Assembly (NCBI GenBank): GCA_963942565.1
Contig: OZ012684.1
Span: 70,034,763 to 70,098,762, forward strand
From: Maea johnstoni
Lineage: Eukaryota; Annelida; Polychaeta; Spionida; Magelonidae
Length of the DNA: 64,000 nucleotides
Reading direction: 5' to 3'
Positions 1-12,600 of this stretch are shown one piece after another. The notes under the pieces were generated by a model. It was not told the origin of the DNA. It saw only the letters and a program-made list of their open reading frames with translations, and did no database searches. Positions within the stretch are counted from its first letter, which is position 1; every line of letters starts with the position of its first letter. The position numbers and the translations under genes are program-made.

Positions 1-700
1 GCTAGGCTACACCTTAACACCTGAACCAGCTGCTAGCGTTCACAAGTTGCTATAGTTACTGCCTCACCTGGTTGCATGAGAGCATCAGGAGGAATTCCTT
101 TTGGACGCCTAGACGTCTGTCTGTGAGGTGTGCGTGTGTAGGTGTGTGTATCTGTGTGTGGTGGTTTATGGGACGTCGGTTACCCCTCTGGCGAGTTAGT
201 GGTCACTTCATTGCTCAGTGTTCATTCAGGGTATTTATACTGCAGCGGTGATAGAGAGAGGAGGTAGGTAGAGTGTAATACGAGTGCCCCGGCAGAGCAA
301 TCACGCTGCCCCGCTCATGTTTGACTGGCTCACGTAAAAGGAAAGGGGACGCACGCAGCTACGAGGCTCTCTTGAAGCCAGCGAACATTGACGAAATCTG
401 AAATGACAGGATCATAGGCCAGGTCCTATTGTGCAGCCCGAAACCAACGCTTAGCAAGAGAGGTGCTGGCATTGTCGCTTTGTCACGGAGCTGCGTCTAA
501 AATCTCGCCAGTCGGGAGTATATTGAGGATTTTACGGCCCATGACACACAGCTTCAGGTTAGCTCAGCTGCGAAGATGAAGTTGCAAGATTACAGAGTAA
601 CCTTACTCAGCATGTGAGTGGATACTTGGTACGTGGATAGTAACCAGTGCGAGTAGTCTACGCGAGCGAACGGTCTTCATGGTTAGGAGAACTGGATTTT
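1..700. promoter_or_regulatory. CpG-rich segment, possible promoter or first-exon region
   Basis: This stretch has many CG dinucleotides (clusters near 285-400 and 430-540), whereas nearly all other non-coding DNA here is CpG-poor. It also has a weak TATA-like TTTATAC at about 234-240. It could be the promoter or 5' exon of ANKRD6, about 19 kb before the coding start, or of a gene off the left edge. No ORF or clear splice pattern confirms either. Confidence 0.25.
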
Positions 701-1050
701 TTACCGGCAATACCTCAATACCACTGCTATTGCCACAGAAGCCTATGAGTTCTGTGAATTACTAACAGAGTAGGAAAGTATAGGGATCCTCTACTTGGAA
801 TTACTTGGAAGTCAGTGGAAAAGCTGTTGGATGAACAGGATCATTTATAACTACTAGTATATCGAAAATCTTCATCAGATGCCCATGAGGGCTGTGGATT
901 ACAGAGAGCGTAGGAATTGCGGATTACATACCCTAAACACACAGTCCACATTAAGCTCAACCACAGACTATTAAAGGGAACGTTTATGCTTGACAGTTCC
1001 GAAAGGAGTTTTGACTAATTACACTGTGATAAACCTCTGTCCCTCCTCAG

Positions 1051-1109
1051 GGCCTGTTGCTGTCTTTGTGAACACCTACTGGATGTAACTGATACCCACA
1101 CTCCTCAAG
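1051..1109 (+). other. Possible isolated small exon
   Basis: A good acceptor (CTGTCCCTCCTCAG) and a good donor (CAAG|GTAGGT) enclose 59 bases. One frame is open and reads CCLCEHLLDVTDTHTPQ. It has no recognisable family and no neighbouring exon. It could be a non-coding 5'UTR exon of ANKRD6, an exon of an unseen gene, or chance. Confidence 0.15.
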
Positions 1110-2945
1110 GTAGGTCCCTCAATGTGTTGATGTACAGGTAATAAGGTGGTATGTGGGACCTAAGGGTAGTAGCACAGGTGGGTGTCTGCTTAGGGGGTCA
1201 TTTGTGCTAGGGTCCTTTGAAGGTAGGCTGCCTAATCCCTCAGATTCTCACCTGTGCTGGTCAGACCAGGTAAGCGATAGTACACCTGTCTGCCTAACTA
1301 ACACCTCGTGCCATTCAGGTATTCATTAGTCTGTGTATAATGTAGGATAATTATCTTGAAAAGTGTAGTTTTTCTCACCTTTTAGAACTTTTTTGTCAGG
1401 GCACCTACAGAACCAGAGCTCAAAAGCTACTTAAATGTGTTGTATATAGAAATCAGTACGTCTTTGAGTTTCCGGCTCCAGTGAATTTCAAGCCCTGAGA
1501 ACTATGTGTTGTTAGATCCTTTCCTAGAGATTCCTTTATTTTTGCCCCAAAATCACACACTGCTGTGTGAGAGGTGATTTAGACATAACCCTCATGTCTA
1601 TGGCTACAAAATGCAAGTTACCAAAGCTTTGACCACTCCTTATGGTCAAGAGGTCATTTACAAAGACTTCAGCACCCATGAGTGTGGTCTGTTAGTGTAC
1701 TTGATATCTACTTGTACTTAGCTGAGGGTTCTTGAATGTTATTGATGAGTTCTTATATGTGATTGACTAGGCTGTCCAGGTACCTGTAAGGTTGCCATGG
1801 CGATGGGAAGAAAGAAACTGGATAAGGTTGAATAATAGGGAATGTTATGGTAGTCAAGGTACCCTGTGTCTGCACTGGGGCATTGTGCCACCCCAGCAAC
1901 CCAGTAATAAGATGAACCATCTGTCTAGCTTGACTCACCTGGATTGCGTCCAGAAAGTGGATTCTTTAATTAAGGAAGGTGGGAAAACACCTGTTCTCTC
2001 AGGTAACTACACCACTCCAGTGCTAATGATGATGCCCGAGTGCTGCCAGATCACAGGCCCACCCTATGCTACAGCTATCTAGAGGTTCTAGGGCAGGGAT
2101 TGACCTTAGCATTTTTAGGCAGGAGCAGATTTGTTCAGGAGCAAATAAATCCCTGTGTGTGTAGTGTACATGTAACAGTGTGTCACAGGCAAACTGTCGA
2201 GGCTTTGGGGTATATGGGGGGCATTCTCCCCTAGGTTTTCAAATCAGTAAATTCACGATAAACAATAGTTGCCTTTCTAGCATATGTTATAATTTCGGGC
2301 AAGTCAAACGTTGTGTTGGGCAAGTAAAAAATCATTAACTACTTGCACAGCATAGTAAGTTAGTTCTGAAAATTATGCTGGTACCTGTTGTAGGTTGATA
2401 GATATATTTTCCTTTTAAAATTATTTACTATGGCATATTCTTCAAGCATTCTGCCCAGGTGAGCTAAATCAGACATCAAGATGTTCTCCCCATGGGTAGC
2501 TTGACCTATTTCTGCATGATCCGCCTCACCTACTCATGCATATTTCATACCCAACCTATTCAGTGTAGGTAAGAAGTCACACATTATTAATAGCTTTTTC
2601 CACCTGGATAAGTTACACATCTATTTCTTATGTGTGTAAGACTGGGTGCTGCATAAACTATGTAGTCAGGCTCCTTTCATCCCACTCATCTTTGCCCCTC
2701 AAAGATTTTAGAAATTCAATGCTGTCGTTCCTGTGTGTCATAGCTTGCTCACTAGTCTACGCATCACGCTTATTGACAGGTAAATCTCTAGGGAAGGTAT
2801 TGCCCTCCTCGTTCTTTGCATCAGCCATTATTTAAACTACCAGCAGCGTGCTTGACAGCAAACATGTACATGTACTTCGCTAACATTATCACTAGTTAAT
2901 GTAAAACTTTAGTCTTTTACATAAAATAGTAATGCTATGGCAAAA
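1110..2945. other. No gene recognised
   Basis: AT-rich DNA with many scattered CACCTG/CAGGTG and AGGTA words. The short ORFs here have no recognisable domains. I see no repeats of note. Confidence 0.5.
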
Positions 2946-3142
2946 TAATCATCATCAGCATCATTGTTAAAAACATCACTGCTGCCATCGTTATTATCTT
3001 CATCATCATGATCATTATTGTTGTCATCATCATCATGATCATCATTACCGTCGTCATCATCATCATCATCATCATCGTCACCACCACCATTTACCATTGT
3101 CATCATCACAACCACCATATGTCATCATCATCATTACCATCA
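2946..3142. repeat. Imperfect ATC/GAT trinucleotide-rich tract
   Basis: Dense ATC, GTC and ACC triplets with a long pure (ATC)n core near 3050-3075. On the reverse strand it reads as poly-Asp/Asn, which is a repeat artefact and not a protein. Confidence 0.9.
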
Positions 3143-3828
3143 CAAGCTAGACTAGACTAGGCAGAATTTTTCACATATTACCGGCAGCCTGTTGAATAGC
3201 GATTAGAGAAGAAAAGTGAGATAAAAGTTAAGACAAATCATTTGGGATGCAAGATGTGTACCTGACCATCTGGTATGTTACCTCTAACCCCTGACCTCTG
3301 ACCCCTGCCAGTAAGGCCAACTCACATGCTTGTCAACCCAATTAGTGCTTAGGATGGTGTAGCCTGGTTCTCAGGCTGTGTTAGGTATAATGCCCCCACC
3401 ACTATACATACTAAGTAGGTTTGATGTCTCTTTCAAACTATAGATGGAAGCACTGTTTTCATGAGTTACGGTTGAGTTGCGGTTGAGAACACAGCCTGGT
3501 TAAAGAGTTGCGGCTCCAAATAGATTCCCTCTATAACAAGGTTTGAGTCATCCTACAAATTTCTAGGTGTGATTCTGAAGGTTTCTATTAATAGGGGCCA
3601 ATCACAGAGGCAAAGAGCCTCAACAGAGCTTCTCCAAGGATATGATGGACATTTTTATTGCCCCCTTCCAGTGCTACAGACTGCGACCACTGCCGCTTAT
3701 CTCGCTAATGGCCCTTGTCTAATCAAACAAGCCTTTGTTCTGGTTTCTACTAGGTCACTGAGACTCAGGAAAGAGCCTCTATCTTACATCTACTCTGATC
3801 TAGGAGTTAGCATTGGGTATATCTTATA

Positions 3829-4053
3829 ATGGATACCACTCACATTCAGCATATTGAAGCTGCTAACCTGAGGCTAGGATATTCAAATATAAAGGGTTTC
3901 CAACTTCAGGCTGTGGATGCCTTGTTGGAAGGGAAACATGTGTTTTTGTCCCAGCAGACTGGAATGGGTAAATCAGCTGTTTACCAGCTACTAACACTGG
4001 CCGTGGATTCAAAACTACAGAGTCTTGAGAATAGGGTAAATTCTGGTAAATAG
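3829..4053 (+). pseudogene. RecQ-like SF2 helicase N-terminal fragment
   Basis: An open frame of 74 codons resembles the start of a RecQ-type DNA helicase domain. A GYSNIKGFQLQAVDALLEGK segment fits the RecQ zero/Q-motif region (typical F-K-P-x-Q-x-x-A-I), and QQTGMGKSAVYQL is a Walker A loop (TGxGKS) followed by the family's YQL. The remaining helicase motifs (DEAH box, SAT, motif VI) are not found nearby, so this is a fragment: a lone exon, a pseudogene, or part of a DNA transposon that captured a helicase. The sequence from about 4029 onward recurs at 6646, which favours a mobile or duplicated origin. Confidence 0.55.
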
Positions 4054-4210
4054 GGTAGGATATCTAGTTATTCACAGTTACTTTTGTGTCAGTGAAGTCT
4101 CCATTTATATATCTTATTCAAACTTGTGGTGTACTAGGCCATTAGGGCTAGATAGAAAATATGCAAGCCCTCCCACTTTTAGGTTACACTTAAAATATAC
4201 ATACTAGATC
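4029..4210 (+). repeat. Dispersed repeat, copy 1
   Basis: It starts aatagggtaaattctggtaa and shares this opening and later blocks (gtgtcagtgaagtctc, agaaaatatg) with 6646-6810 in the same orientation. It overlaps the end of the helicase-like frame. No terminal repeats are visible, so its class is unknown. Confidence 0.65.
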
Positions 4211-4277
4211 CTTTATAAAACACATTTTCCTTATGTTTATGTGGAAACATCCTTGGCAAACTTTTTAATTTAACTGA

Positions 4278-4539
<262 letters not shown>

Positions 4540-5054
4540 CAGTCAAACTTGCCTCAACGACCACTTCTCTTAAACGACCACTTGCCTTGAACGACCGTTT
4601 CAAATCCCCCCAAGGCTATTCCCTCTATATTTTACCTTGATTAAGCGACCACTTGCTTGACGCGACCAACGACCATGAAATCGTATCCCTACGATTGAAT
4701 GGTCCTTCATTTAACGGCCACGTTAATGCCTAGACGCCTTGTATATTGGAAAGGGCACAATAAAATAATGAAATAATCGGTAAAAATTTGAAAGTATATC
4801 ACTTCTGAGGGCCCTCAATTAATGATTTAGTTCAACTTTTATTTTTCTGAATTGTTTATTCTTAAGATTTTAATGAAGAAATTTCAGCAAACGCAGCTAA
4901 ACATAACAATCGTAATAATTCCAGGTCATTGTTGGAAATTCTTGATTTTTTTCATAACCTCGCTCAGACCCTCAACCCCCTCTTAAGAGACCACCTCTTT
5001 TAAAGACCACTTTTGACTTTTCCCTTGAGCGGTCGCTTAAAAGAGGTTTGACTG
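4540..5054. mobile_element. Tc1/mariner-like MITE nested in a TA array
   Basis: A 515-bp non-autonomous element. The left end cagtcaaacttgcct and the right end aggtttgactg are inverted repeats, and the similarity continues inward through repeated gacca(c/t)ctt and gaccgc-like words. It is flanked by TA on both sides (4538-4539, 5055-5056), the target duplication expected for Tc1/mariner. It has no transposase ORF. The CAGTCRAAC end is typical of mariner-derived MITEs. Confidence 0.8.
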
Positions 5055-5079
5055 TATATATATACATATATATATATAG

Positions 5080-5145
<66 letters not shown>
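5055..5145. repeat. (TA)n microsatellite, right flank of the MITE
   Basis: TA dinucleotide repeats with small interruptions. With the TA tract left of 4540 it is the array the MITE landed in. Confidence 0.95.
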
Positions 5146-5148
<3 letters not shown>

Positions 5149-5214
5149 ATATAGATTTAGATAGATACAGAAAACCTCACCTTCTTTAGATTTTTACGCA
5201 TATTTTGTCACACC

Positions 5215-5694
5215 CCCGGGGGGGGGGGGGGGGGGGGCACTCAGGTACACAGGGGGGCCGCACCTTAGTTACGTATTTCGCGGAAGAAGGGGTCTTTTTT
5301 GAAGACCTCCGCATGTCCGCGATTTTGTAAAAGAAGGGTACTTTTTTGTACCCAGGTACGAAGTATGGGGGTCAAAATCCCCTTACAATCCACGAAACAT
5401 ACGCAGCTCTGACGCCAAGTGACTCCCGAAGTATCTGGGCTTCCGAGTTTGCTGCCCCCACTTGCTGCCGCTAAACACGCAGAGGATTATAAAATCTAAA
5501 CTTAAAATACGTGTTCCCGTTCATCCAATGTCAGTGTTTTGATAAAAGAAGGGGTGTTTATTTAGTGGAAAAAGTCAGCGTTTTTATTAAAATAAGGGTG
5601 CTTTTTTGGCCAGAAACCAGTGCTTTAGGGGTATTTTTTAATTTTGATAACGAACGTATGCGCCCCCCTAAATACCCAAGTGCCCCCCCCTGGG
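5215..5694 (+). mobile_element. hAT-like MITE with G-rich termini, copy 1
   Basis: About 480 bp with terminal inverted repeats. The left end is a G-run then ggcactcaggta; the right end, reversed, reads ccccaggggggggcacttgg. An exact 8-bp target duplication, GTCACACC, lies at 5207-5214 and 5695-5702, as expected for hAT transposons. It has no transposase. The left terminus holds a 20-base G run (5218-5237). Confidence 0.78.
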
Positions 5695-5702
5695 GTCACA
5701 CC

Positions 5703-6645
5703 TCGCATACCTCTGGCTTTTGAGCTAATTATTTCTCTATCCTTTAGTTATATTAACCATGTTTACCTTGGACAAGTGCTTGTTGGGTAGCAGAACATCT
5801 CGTACCCAAGCCAACTTACACCCAAGCCGATACAAGTATGCATTATCAGTAGGATTTTCGCACTATTTTTCTTAATTTTGATAATATGCCACAGCAAGCA
5901 TTGATATAAAAGGACCAACATATTGCGGACACTTCAGCAGAATCAGGGTAGAAATTGATGGTCAGTGTGGTTGAGGTTATTCCCAGATATACAGGCTGTC
6001 TGTGCTTGCTACTTAAATGTTAAAAACCCAGTTGAAACAAGTGGTTTTCCAGACCTGGATAAACAAGAGAGATTATAACATCTTTAATAATAAAAAGAAA
6101 TGTGACAGGGATATGAGTGAAATACATTCTTTTTAGTTAGGGTGCAAATCCACCTTGGTATGAGTAAAAATGTTTGGTGGGTGCAAGTTGACTCAGGTAC
6201 GAGTTGACTTGGAAAAAATGTAGGCATCTCTTTTTACGTTTTCATTTGCATAGTAGTCCAGCGTATAAGTGATAAAATCTCTTCTAACAGGGCTTTAAGC
6301 ATTGTAATAACAAATGTCAATTATGAAGCTGGCTTGCCTTCTATACAGATGTGGTGTGGATATCGGAGTAGAATTGTGTACCCCAATAGTGTTGCTTTGA
6401 GATAAAGCGTCAGCTAGTAAAAAAGCATAGCTATTGAAAGATATGTCAGGCCTGGGCGCTAATCACTCCTATCTCCAGTGAGTCCAATTGGTCAAAATGT
6501 GATGGATGGACTCATGGACACCCTGCCATCACTTTAGACTGATTCTGGCCAAAACGATACTATTAGATGTTACGTCAGAAGGAAAAGTCAAACATGTTTT
6601 GAGAGAATTTCGCCAGGGGTTATGACTGAAGAGTATTTTTCAAAA
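5703..6645. other. No gene recognised
   Basis: AT-rich sequence between the hAT-like MITE and the second copy of the dispersed repeat. I see no coding signature. Confidence 0.5.
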
Positions 6646-6810
6646 TAGGGTAAACTCTGGTAAATAGGGTAGGATTCTCATAGTGACTTAAGTGTCAATG
6701 AAGCCTCTACTAGCCTTACTATTCCAGTATGCCATTTAGCTACTGTTACTAATCCGTTGACTTAGAAAGAAAATATGTTATGTACATGTTTTAAAATGTT
6801 TTAAAGACAT
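6646..6810 (+). repeat. Dispersed repeat, copy 2
   Basis: It starts aatagggtaaactctggtaa, nearly identical to copy 1 for about 35 bases and then diverged with small indels. The helicase Walker A frame is not present upstream of this copy. Confidence 0.65.
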
Positions 6811-7250
6811 TCTGGTTGGGGGAGGGGGGGGAGCTATCCTTTTATAGGATAAAAATAGTCAGGCGCTAAAAACCAAGAAAAAATATTCGGGCCCGACAAT
6901 TGAGAAAAGAGTTCTGGCCTTGATATTAAATCTTATTTCAAAAATATAGCCCTGGACTTGTGTTATTTGTAAAATGAAGTAATAAAACAAGTAATACAGT
7001 TTTAAAATCTAAGTAATGCAGTTGAAATTATGCCACAGGTTGGATACCCAAAATGCATGTCTGAAGTGACTATATTTTTTGGTAAAAGTCAATAGAAAAG
7101 AGTAAACATTATTCATCTGAGTGATGGCTCAGACAGCCCTATAGCTGGTCTGATTATGGAGAAAAGGAACAGATTATAAACCATAACCCCCCTAATTTCG
7201 ATGCCTGCCTTACAAGCATTTCCTAAATTGTTCAGCCCTTAGCTATGTTA

Positions 7251-7252
<2 letters not shown>

Positions 7253-7321
<69 letters not shown>
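7253..7321. repeat. (CT)n microsatellite
   Basis: About 34 uninterrupted CT units. Confidence 0.98.
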
Positions 7322-7323
<2 letters not shown>

Positions 7324-7420
7324 GTAATGATAATAGCTTTTAAATTACAAGGGTGTTTGAAATGCATTCTTTGGTACAAAATGATTTTACAATTAATCTG
7401 GGTTTTATGGTATTACCGAT

Positions 7421-7796
7421 GGGGGGGAGGGGTGGCACTCGGGTACCGAGGGGGGCGCATACGCTCGTTATCAAAATTTTAAAATACCCCATAAGCACTG
7501 ATTTCTGGCCTAAAAAGCATCCTTATTTTAATAAAAACGCTGACTTTCTCCAGTTAAAAAACACCCCTTCTTTTATCAAAACACTGACATTGGATGAACG
7601 GGAACACATTTTAACTTTAGATTTTATAATCCTCTGCAGCAGCAAGTGGCGGCAGCAAACTCTTAAGCCCAGTCACTTCGTGAGTCACTCGGCGTCAGAG
7701 CCGCGTATATTTTGTGGATTGTAAGGGGATTTTCACCCCCCCTTTCTCGTACCTGCGTACAAAAAAGTACCCTTCTTTAACCCCCCCACCCCTGGG
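7421..7796 (-). mobile_element. hAT-like MITE with G-rich termini, copy 2 (inverted)
   Basis: About 376 bp, homologous to the 5215-5694 element on the opposite strand (shared blocks for gttcccgttcatccaatgtc and the wording around it). It lacks roughly 100 bp next to one terminus. The flanks repeat CCGATGG (about 7416-7422 and 7797-7803), a 7-8 bp duplication. It has no transposase. Confidence 0.75.
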
Positions 7797-7803
7797 CCGA
7801 TGG

Positions 7804-9276
7804 TAAACCCAAGTGTCTGGTAATAGTGTTGACTCATCATATGTTTCTGACACCATCCATTCATTGATTCTCTACCATTCACCTACCATAAACATTGAAA
7901 TAAACTATCTGCATATTTGGGAGTTATTTTAAACAATGAATATGGGACAATCCAAGGCATCAGAAAAATTAAATGAACAATGGGAAATCCACTGAAATAG
8001 CTCCTGTACTCTCGCAGTTCAGTATGGCTAGTAGGCTGTAAGAGACAGACTTGGAAGCTTACAGCTGGTGGCTACAGGACTTCCAAGGAAGTGGTTATCA
8101 ACAGGGTATTGTTTGTTAAGAGGCCCCATAAAACTGTGCTCGAGCAGTTGGGCGGGTCTTATCTGCACGTGGCAGTTAATGTATGAACACTGCTTCATTA
8201 AATATTCGGACAACTCGCATGGGGTATTTTACAAGTCTGTGATTCAGACTAGAGCTCAAGTGTGTCCCCCTTGAGGATTTATTCAGAACTAATACTGGAG
8301 TGAATTCAACTCAAGTCAGATCAGTGAAAGAACCAGAAATCACAGACTTGTAGCAAGTCTAAGGATGGTGAGGCGGGACCCAGGGGTGTTGTGTGTTGGT
8401 CAGAAGCCATAGGCAGTGCAGTGGTTTATTTACCACTCTATGGCTTCAGAGCAGCTATTCAATACTACCTGTCACTTTTGTGATTGTCCTTGCTTGAGTT
8501 CATGGCTTTGCTCTGACATTACTAAGATAAGGCTTGGAGTGGACTAATGTTGGAGAGAGGAATTTATCAGATAGGTTAATCAACTAACTCTACATCATTA
8601 CCGGGAGACAACAAGAGGGTATGTGCATTGTCTTATCATCATCTTCAACAGCATTAATAGGTGAGATAATTGGGGGACTGGCTTTGTGGATGACCCAAAC
8701 ATTATACCATATATTCATTAACACTTTATTAATGCTTTCTCTAGAAATTGACGCCAGGATCTATGATACTTCCAAATTGAGAATGATTTTACAAAATATT
8801 TGAAGTAGAGTTGTTAGTAAAGTTCTGACTTACATTTCTCTATCAAATATTTTACTACTTCTGCTTTTGCAAGAAAAATTTCATTAATTTGTTTGTGCTG
8901 CATCATAATAACATTCATATGAATGAAAATGAGCCAGCACATCACACCTGTTAGTGTTGGGGAACTATTGGAAGTTATCCCTATGGGAGTGATTAAATCT
9001 CCTATTTCAACAGGTCACTCCTCCTCTTTGCCCTTCTACTGTGAATGGCCGGCTCATATTTCTGATGGTCAAGCTTCATTATGTTTGGCCAAAATGCCTT
9101 GCTGATTTCTATTTGCAGACAGATTTCATAGAAATTCTCAAAAATATTTGAAGCATCGTTTTAAGCGGTGATGCAACATGCATACAACTTTCAACTAAGG
9201 TTATGAGGACAGATGAGTGAAATTTAATCAACAGCAAAAATGTCTCTATCCTCCAGTCTTCATAGAGTGCGATTGG
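7804..9276. other. No gene; one MITE fragment
   Basis: Unique-looking AT-rich DNA. Bases about 8778-8870 (gagaatgattttacaaaata onward) match the interior of the TTAA-bounded MITE family, best the copy at 49912. Nothing else is recognised. Confidence 0.5.
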
Positions 9277-9655
9277 TAGCTCCCCCTAAGGTTTATGAGG
9301 AATCTAAACTGGGAACCTGATGCTTATCTGTCTTGTAGCTAGTCTAGCTCTCATAGCTATTAACAGGCCTAGATGGGAACTAAACTTAGAACCTGATGCT
9401 TATCTGACTTGTAGCTAGTCTAGCCCTCATAGCTCCCCCTACAGGCCTAGATGGGAACTAAACTTAGAACCTGATGCTTATCTGACTTGTAGCTAGTCTG
9501 GCCCTCATAGCTCCCCCTTCAGGCCTAGGAGGGAACTAAACTGAGAACCTGATGCTTAACTGACTTGTAGCTAGTCTAGCCCTCATAGCTCCCCCTTCAG
9601 GCTTAGGAGGGAACTAAACTGAGAACATGATGCTTATCTGACTTGAAGCTAGTCT
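9277..9655. repeat. 78-bp minisatellite, about five units
   Basis: The anchor gggaactaaact recurs at 9375, 9453, 9531 and 9609, exactly 78 bp apart, with a more diverged unit before. Each unit contains agaacctgatgcttatctga and gtagctagtctagccctcat. Confidence 0.92.
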
Positions 9656-12600
9656 AGTTTGCAGAAAGGGAAGGTCGTTATCTCACAGGTGTCACAGGTA
9701 AGACTAGACTACACACCTGAGACGTAGAACACCTAGTTGTGGATCAGGGCAAGGGACTTCAGACCTTCATATTTGGAATTCCAGGTAGTGTTTATGTTAA
9801 TGTTTCAATTACTCACACATTCAGGTATTTCATCATAGCGCACCTTGAAATACTAGCTGATGGCAGTGAAAAATTACTTTGAAGCTGTCTTCAATATCCG
9901 AACGTGAATGAAATACCTGATATCATTGTTATCAGTTTTGGGTTGGCACGTAAATTCGTGTTTTGCGCTGCCTTCAAGTATACCCTAAGTGGACTTCAGC
10001 CATTCTTTTGGAAAGGTCTTTCTTTAGCACTGAAAGTTGATTGACTAATTGTAGATATTTTGACTAGTTCTCTTCATATCACTGACAACAAAATAACAAC
10101 CTTCGATACAATGTAGCACAAAAGAGACACATACATTCCAACTAAACTTATTTGTCATTGTAAGAAATTTAGAGGGAGACAAGAATGATGTAAAGGATTG
10201 GATGAAGACATCTTAATGTACAAAGAAATTCTCAAAAATCCTTCGAATCAACCTGGCAATTCCTGGTAATATCAATATGAGAAACCAAATCGATCTTTGT
10301 TTCAGCTTTTAGAAATTATAATAGAAATTATAGCTTAATTTGTTTTGGTTTACATATTCATAAGCCACCTATTGAATCATCCATTTAACTATGGAAAAGT
10401 GACTGACTATGAAAAGTGCCTGTTGTACATGCTCTTAGTAGTTTTCGCCCCAACCACAGGTGCTCACCATAAAAACTCAACATGAATGACATTCCCAAGA
10501 GCTTGTAGATTTATATCTCTCCTCCATGGTGAGGGTTTCTTTAATTGAGTGTAAATACTGTATTTCCTAGGGTCATTAGAAGAGTGAGTCTGACTTTTTC
10601 CACTTTGTGGTGAGGTGTGTTTGTAGGCAGTAGTAGTAGTGTGCCTTATTGCCTTAGTGACCCTAATAATTGCTGTGGTGAGAGCGGTGACAGTGCTGGC
10701 CTGGAACCTACAGCTGTCATACAGCAACATGTGCTCCTTGTGCTGGGATGTTCGTTTAACCCTTTAAACCCATTCATGCCTGGAGATCTACTTTACAAGT
10801 TTCATCTGGATATATATTAACTATGGAATGGAGCATAAATTAGCAAAATATTTGAAGGAGAATTTAAGATCTCCTGTGGTCAGATTATAAAATGACATAA
10901 CTTGTGTATAGGTGGCACTGTTGTATGCTTGACTGGTTAGTTGTAAATACAAAACTCCCTCTTGGGGCAGTAGCATGAACTGAATTTCTATTCAACAGTC
11001 ATTGCCCCTGTATAGGTGTGAGAATTGACTTTTTTAAAGAATCTTTGGTTTTATTGAATTATTAAGTATTGATTTATAGAAAAGTTTGAAATTAGGGTTA
11101 CTAGCTAGACTACACTTACTCTCTCATTTTTGAATCCTGTCCATGTAGTGGGCAGTTTCGAGGAAGTGGTGTGAATGTGAGGCAATGAGTATTGAATGAA
11201 ATTCTTGCTGCCAGACTTTGGGCCATGCGCCAGGATTTGTGTTGAGGGAGGGAGGGTGGTAGTACACACAGAGATTAGCAGGTAATTAAGTATGGTCCCT
11301 GAGCCCACAACAGCTGCTGACCTTGAGAGGTCAACTGCTACTCACACCCGGCCAAAAACAGCGCATGTTACTTCAGGCAAACTGCTGCCTTTAAGAAGAA
11401 AGTTAAGGAATATACTCATAATATTGATATCAACAAGACAGCTGCTCCAAATTCATTCCATAAAAAAAAACTCTTCAAGTAACTCCTAATAAAAATTTAA
11501 ACTCTGTTACTTATACCACCAAATTATATAAAAATGGAAACTACTTCAAAACAGGCTGACTATCTGGGTGAATCGAATAATGGGACCTTTTTTTTTTAGT
11601 AAGAACCTGTTTTGTTTAATGTACCTTGAGTTTCATTTAAAACTTTGCTCAACCAGTTAGCATGTTGTGAGAAGATGCTAACATAGTGTTCTGATATTAA
11701 GTGTGCCCAGTGGCAGAGGCTTTACCAAGATTTTCCAAAATAGACTACTGTAGTTTCATGTTTTTGACATTGCTCAGCTGGTTCACATCTGTAGCCTCCA
11801 GGTCTTCACCTGTATATTGTAAAACAGTAGGTCCATCAAACAATACATGTGATATTGCGAGTATTTGTATTACCTGTATTGTTTTCATTTTCCATAGAGG
11901 TTAGGAGAGGTCTGCTTGTGGTCCATGTACACCTGATTGTGATACCTGTTAGGATGCCTTCAGGTGTGCCCACCATAATTAACACAGGACAGCATCGTTA
12001 AACAAAGCTGATTGATTCAGACATCCTCTACATTATACAGCGTGTATGTGTGTGGCAAAATGCCATACCACATCTGTACCCTACTGCTATATCATACCAA
12101 ACTCTCATTGATCAACTTCATTGTAATATTCAGAGGCCGGTCCACATGGACTCGCATCCCCATTAAGGTGTGTGCTAGTGAGGGAACATTTCTGTCATTA
12201 TTAAATAAAAAGCTTCTGAGGTAATCGATAGTATGGTGAAAGGTTCCCTTTGAAATAACCTATCTTTATATGGGTTATATGGGATAACATGAATTATTTG
12301 TTAATTCTACCATATTTTTCCTGTTGTGGGGCGCTTCCCTGTGGGGAGAAGGATTCACATTTTACCAGGTTTTCAATTTTGCCATAATATTTCTATTTCT
12401 ACTTTCATAATTCTTTTTCTAGAAATAAATGATAATAGTGGAAGAAATTAACCCTTTTTTATGATGAGATATGATGGTAGATACTATGTTTATTTGAAGT
12501 CATTTCTCTCTAGAAGTTGATTAAGTCAAAAACAATGTCCTGGGATAAGTGTAATTTCTGGTGATGTGGACAAATGCAACATTTTTGGAGATATTGCAGA

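Noticed and set aside
2909-3118. Minus-strand poly-Asp ORF
   Set aside because: Produced by the ATC/GAT trinucleotide tract; no start or splice support.
3569-3829. 86-codon ORF directly before the helicase fragment as its upstream exon
   Set aside because: It shows no helicase or other motif and contains no suitable splice pair; it merely abuts the helicase start.
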